From positions 1 to 51,294 of the forward strand of contig JAQBPN010000031.1 in assembly GCA_028287505.1 (NCBI GenBank): DNA of 51,294 bases. Direction: 5' to 3'. The DNA is from Fibrobacterota bacterium. Its GTDB lineage: Bacteria; Fibrobacterota; Fibrobacteria; UBA11236. A model generated the notes under the pieces. That model was given only the letters and a program-made list of their open reading frames with translations, had not been told where the DNA came from and ran no database searches. The stretch's first letter is position 1. Each line of letters opens with the position of its first letter. This document shows, in pieces, positions 49,111 to 51,294 of the stretch. Both the position numbers and the translations under genes were made by a program.

Positions 49111-51294
49111 CGACTGAACCCGCGCCGATGACGGCGGAAGCCGCGGCCGCCCCCCGGGGCCCGGCCGGAAGCATCCAGAAAAAACTGATCGCCAGTTCCG
49201 TGGTGGTGCTGGTCACTTCCCTGGCGGGATTCCTGGCCGCGGTCATCTGGATCAACGCGTCCCTGGCCTCGCGCCAGAAGGAAGACGCCTTCCAATCCAT
49301 CCGCAACGGACTGATTGCCAAGGGCAGCATCCTGGTCTCCAACAACAGCCAGGCCCTGCAGGGCATGGTGGCCGACAACGCCTTCCTGGCGGTGGCGGGC
49401 CTGGTGGCTTCCACGGTCCAGGACGACGAGGACGTCATCTATGGCATATATATGGATGATGCCCGGAGGCCCTGGGTCTACGCAGATTCGGCCAACCCGA
49501 ATGGGAACATCGATGTGCCGGTCGCCTTGGAGGATTCCGCCAGCTTGTGGGCCGCGAAGGCCACGGGCGCCGGGCATCGCCGCTTCAACATGGGAGGGAC
49601 GGATGTCATCGAGTTCTTCGCGCCCGTCAGGAGCGAGGACAAGGTTCTGGGCGTGGTCCGCTACGGGCTCACCACCGCCCGCATGAACGCGGCCCTGGAC
49701 GCGGCCTCGCGGTCTTCCCGGCAGGCCCTGATGCGCACCATCCTGGCGCTGGTGTTCCTGGGAGGCGTAGCGGCCTTTTCCGCCTTCCTGGCCGCGCGCC
49801 GCCAAGCCATGCGCATCACGCGCCCCATCAAGGAGCTCCAGGCGGTGGCGAACGCCATCGCGGGCGGGGACTATGCGCGCCCCGTGTCCATCGTCAGCGA
49901 CGATGAGATCGGATTGCTCGCCGCCGATTTCGATTTCATGCGGCGCACGGTGAAGGAATACACTGAACGCCTGCAGGACATGGTCGCCGAGAAGATCCAG
50001 GAGATCAAGGACATCTTGGACAACATCGAGCAGGGCCTCTTCACGATAAACCTGGACGGGAAGATCAATCCCGACTACGCCCTATCCACCAACATGATCC
50101 TGGATGTCGAAGACGTGTCCCGAAGCGATCTGGCTGGCCTGTTCCGCCTGGAACCCGACAAGGCGGCGGATTGGATGGACTGGCTGGAAATGGTGCGGCA
50201 ACGCCACGGCGCCTTGCGCTGGGAAAAGCTGGTGCGCCTTTGTCCCATCCGGGAACTGCGCCTGTCCGACGGCGGCGCCGGGGAGCGCATCATCCTGGTG
50301 GGATACCAGAAGATGTTCGATCGCCAGAAGAAGCTGAACAAGCTGATGGTGCTGGTACAGGACGTGACGGACGCGCGGCGCGTGGAGCGGATGATCAAGG
50401 AGGAAAAGGATCGCCACGACAACGAGGTGAAGGCCATCCTCGGCATCGTCAGGTATTCCGCCTTCATCCCGGATTTCCTGGCGGACGTGGAAACGCGCTT
50501 GCGCGCCATCGGGGGCGGCATCCACCGCGCCCCCTCGGCCACGGACGCTGTCCTGGGCGAGTTGACCGCGGCCATGTCCCGGGACTTGCACACGCTCAAA
50601 GGCACCGCCGCCACCTACGGTTTCGAATCCCTGTCCCGCCTCGCGCGCGAAGCGGAGGAAACCCTGGAGGAATTGCGCAAACCGAACCATCCCCCCATGT
50701 CCGACGAATGGGCCGTAATGGCGGGATTCGTGGAGAGCATGGAAAAGGTCCTGGTGGAAATCCGCGCCCTGGTGAAAAGCCTCACCGGAGCGGGCGCGGA
50801 GGCCGCCGTGGCCATCCCCGAACAGCGCATCCGGGAGTTGCGGTCCCTGAGCAAATCCCTGGACGGCGCCGGCCGGGATCCTTCCGAACCCTTGGCCAGG
50901 CTGTTGCGCGCCTGCAGATCCATCGACCACGTGCCCCTGGACAAGCTGGCCGACAAGTACCGCACCATGCTCCAGCGGGTGGGCGAGCGTTTGGGCAAGC
51001 GGCTCGAGTTCCGGGCGGTGCCGGACGGCCTGGAAGTCTCTCCGTCCCTGTTCGCGGCTTTGGACGAACCGCTGGTCCATCTGCTGCGCAACGCGGCCGA
51101 TCACGGCATAGAGATGGAGGCCACGCGCCTCCTGCATGGGAAACCCGGAACCGGCCGCATCCAACTGATCCTCAAATCCGGGGAACAGGGATGGGAGATC
51201 ACCGTTTCCGATGACGGCAACGGTATCGACGTGGAAGTGCTGGCGAACAAGGCGCTGAGCAAGGGCCTGGTGGAGGCGGAGCGCCTGGCGGAGA
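49107..51294 (+). CDS. Membrane histidine kinase with HAMP, Hpt and CheA-like ATPase (3'-partial)
   Basis: The frame is open to the window end (729 codons visible, no stop). Membrane segments at about 27-49 and 208-230 enclose a periplasmic sensor region of about 160 residues without recognised fold. A HAMP domain follows (about 231-283, RITRPIKELQAVANAIAGGD), then a linker and PAS-like region (about 290-430). An Hpt-type domain has LHTLKGTAATYGF with phosphoacceptor His495. The ATPase domain contains HLLRNAADHGIE (about 658-668) and SDDGNGID (about 700-706). Placing the Hpt before the kinase core is CheA architecture, unusual in a HAMP-type membrane sensor. No DHp H-box like HExxxP is visible. 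It is coupled to the binding-protein gene by ATGA, suggesting that the two binding proteins are its periplasmic inputs. The missing end may carry CheW or receiver domains. Confidence 0.85.
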   Translation, partial: MTTEPAPMTAEAAAAPRGPAGSIQKKLIASSVVVLVTSLAGFLAAVIWINASLASRQKEDAFQSIRNGLIAKGSILVSNNSQALQGMVADNAFLAVAGLVASTVQDDEDVIYGIYMDDARRPWVYADSANPNGNIDVPVALEDSASLWAAKATGAGHRRFNMGGTDVIEFFAPVRSEDKVLGVVRYGLTTARMNAALDAASRSSRQALMRTILALVFLGGVAAFSAFLAARRQAMRITRPIKELQAVANAIAGGDYARPVSIVSDDEIGLLAADFDFMRRTVKEYTERLQDMVAEKIQEIKDILDNIEQGLFTINLDGKINPDYALSTNMILDVEDVSRSDLAGLFRLEPDKAADWMDWLEMVRQRHGALRWEKLVRLCPIRELRLSDGGAGERIILVGYQKMFDRQKKLNKLMVLVQDVTDARRVERMIKEEKDRHDNEVKAILGIVRYSAFIPDFLADVETRLRAIGGGIHRAPSATDAVLGELTAAMSRDLHTLKGTAATYGFESLSRLAREAEETLEELRKPNHPPMSDEWAVMAGFVESMEKVLVEIRALVKSLTGAGAEAAVAIPEQRIRELRSLSKSLDGAGRDPSEPLARLLRACRSIDHVPLDKLADKYRTMLQRVGERLGKRLEFRAVPDGLEVSPSLFAALDEPLVHLLRNAADHGIEMEATRLLHGKPGTGRIQLILKSGEQGWEITVSDDGNGIDVEVLANKALSKGLVEAERLAE

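Noticed and set aside
1-51294. tRNA, rRNA, CRISPR arrays, transposase genes, integrase or prophage genes
   Set aside because: I looked for them and saw none; repeats found here have no associated transposase in the window.

Overview
The window is GC-rich and probably belongs to a Fibrobacterota bacterium or a close relative in the FCB group. The strongest markers are a TIGR02147-type gene (a paralogous family first described from Fibrobacter succinogenes) overlapping a lipoprotein gene with a TGTDTENG sequence just after the lipobox, and several start-proximal promoter-like boxes of the form TAnnTTTS that resemble the -7 element of Bacteroidetes. Both window ends cut through genes: a solute-binding protein at the left and a CheA-like histidine kinase at the right.

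Layout. 1-11.4 kb is mostly housekeeping or ordinary accessory: a partial solute-binding protein, a dimeric all-alpha dUTPase, the TIGR02147/lipoprotein pair, a 570-base spacer with three tandem hairpins, an NfeD protease / NfeD OB-fold / flotillin (floA) / membrane-anchored protein operon, an M18 aminopeptidase, queD and small proteins. 11.6-38.6 kb is a type VI secretion (T6SS) accessory island read almost entirely on the minus strand. In transcription order its first module is clpV, vgrG2, a TPR adaptor, a PAAR-like protein, an Rhs toxin with a CdiA_C-like tip, and an AT-richer stack of putative immunity genes. A short plus-strand lipoprotein/cupin pair interrupts. The second module is vgrG1, an unusual OmpA/peptidoglycan-binding protein without signal peptide, a lipoprotein, a DUF2169 adaptor, a PAAR spike with an extension, a 976-residue calcineurin-like phosphoesterase and a pentapeptide-repeat protein. 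A Ser/Thr kinase with PEGA domain is divergent from clpV. No sheath, baseplate or membrane-complex genes (tssA-G, J-M) are in the window, so the firing machine must be encoded elsewhere.

40.7-51.3 kb holds a histone-H1-like protein with a clear terminator, a DUF3108 protein, purD, a spacer with a 26-bp perfect inverted repeat enclosing three small hairpins, a 57-residue protein, rseP, dxr, and a divergent signalling operon of two periplasmic binding proteins plus a CheA-like kinase.

How it works together (inference): ClpV recycles a contractile sheath; two VgrG trimers are tipped by different PAAR proteins; the TPR and DUF2169 proteins load cargo; Rhs-CT, the phosphoesterase and possibly the OmpA/PGB protein are payloads; the small minus-strand genes and the lipoprotein protect self. 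The most novel candidates are the phosphoesterase cargo, the signal-less cell-wall-binding protein, the immunity stack and the structured intergenic elements.
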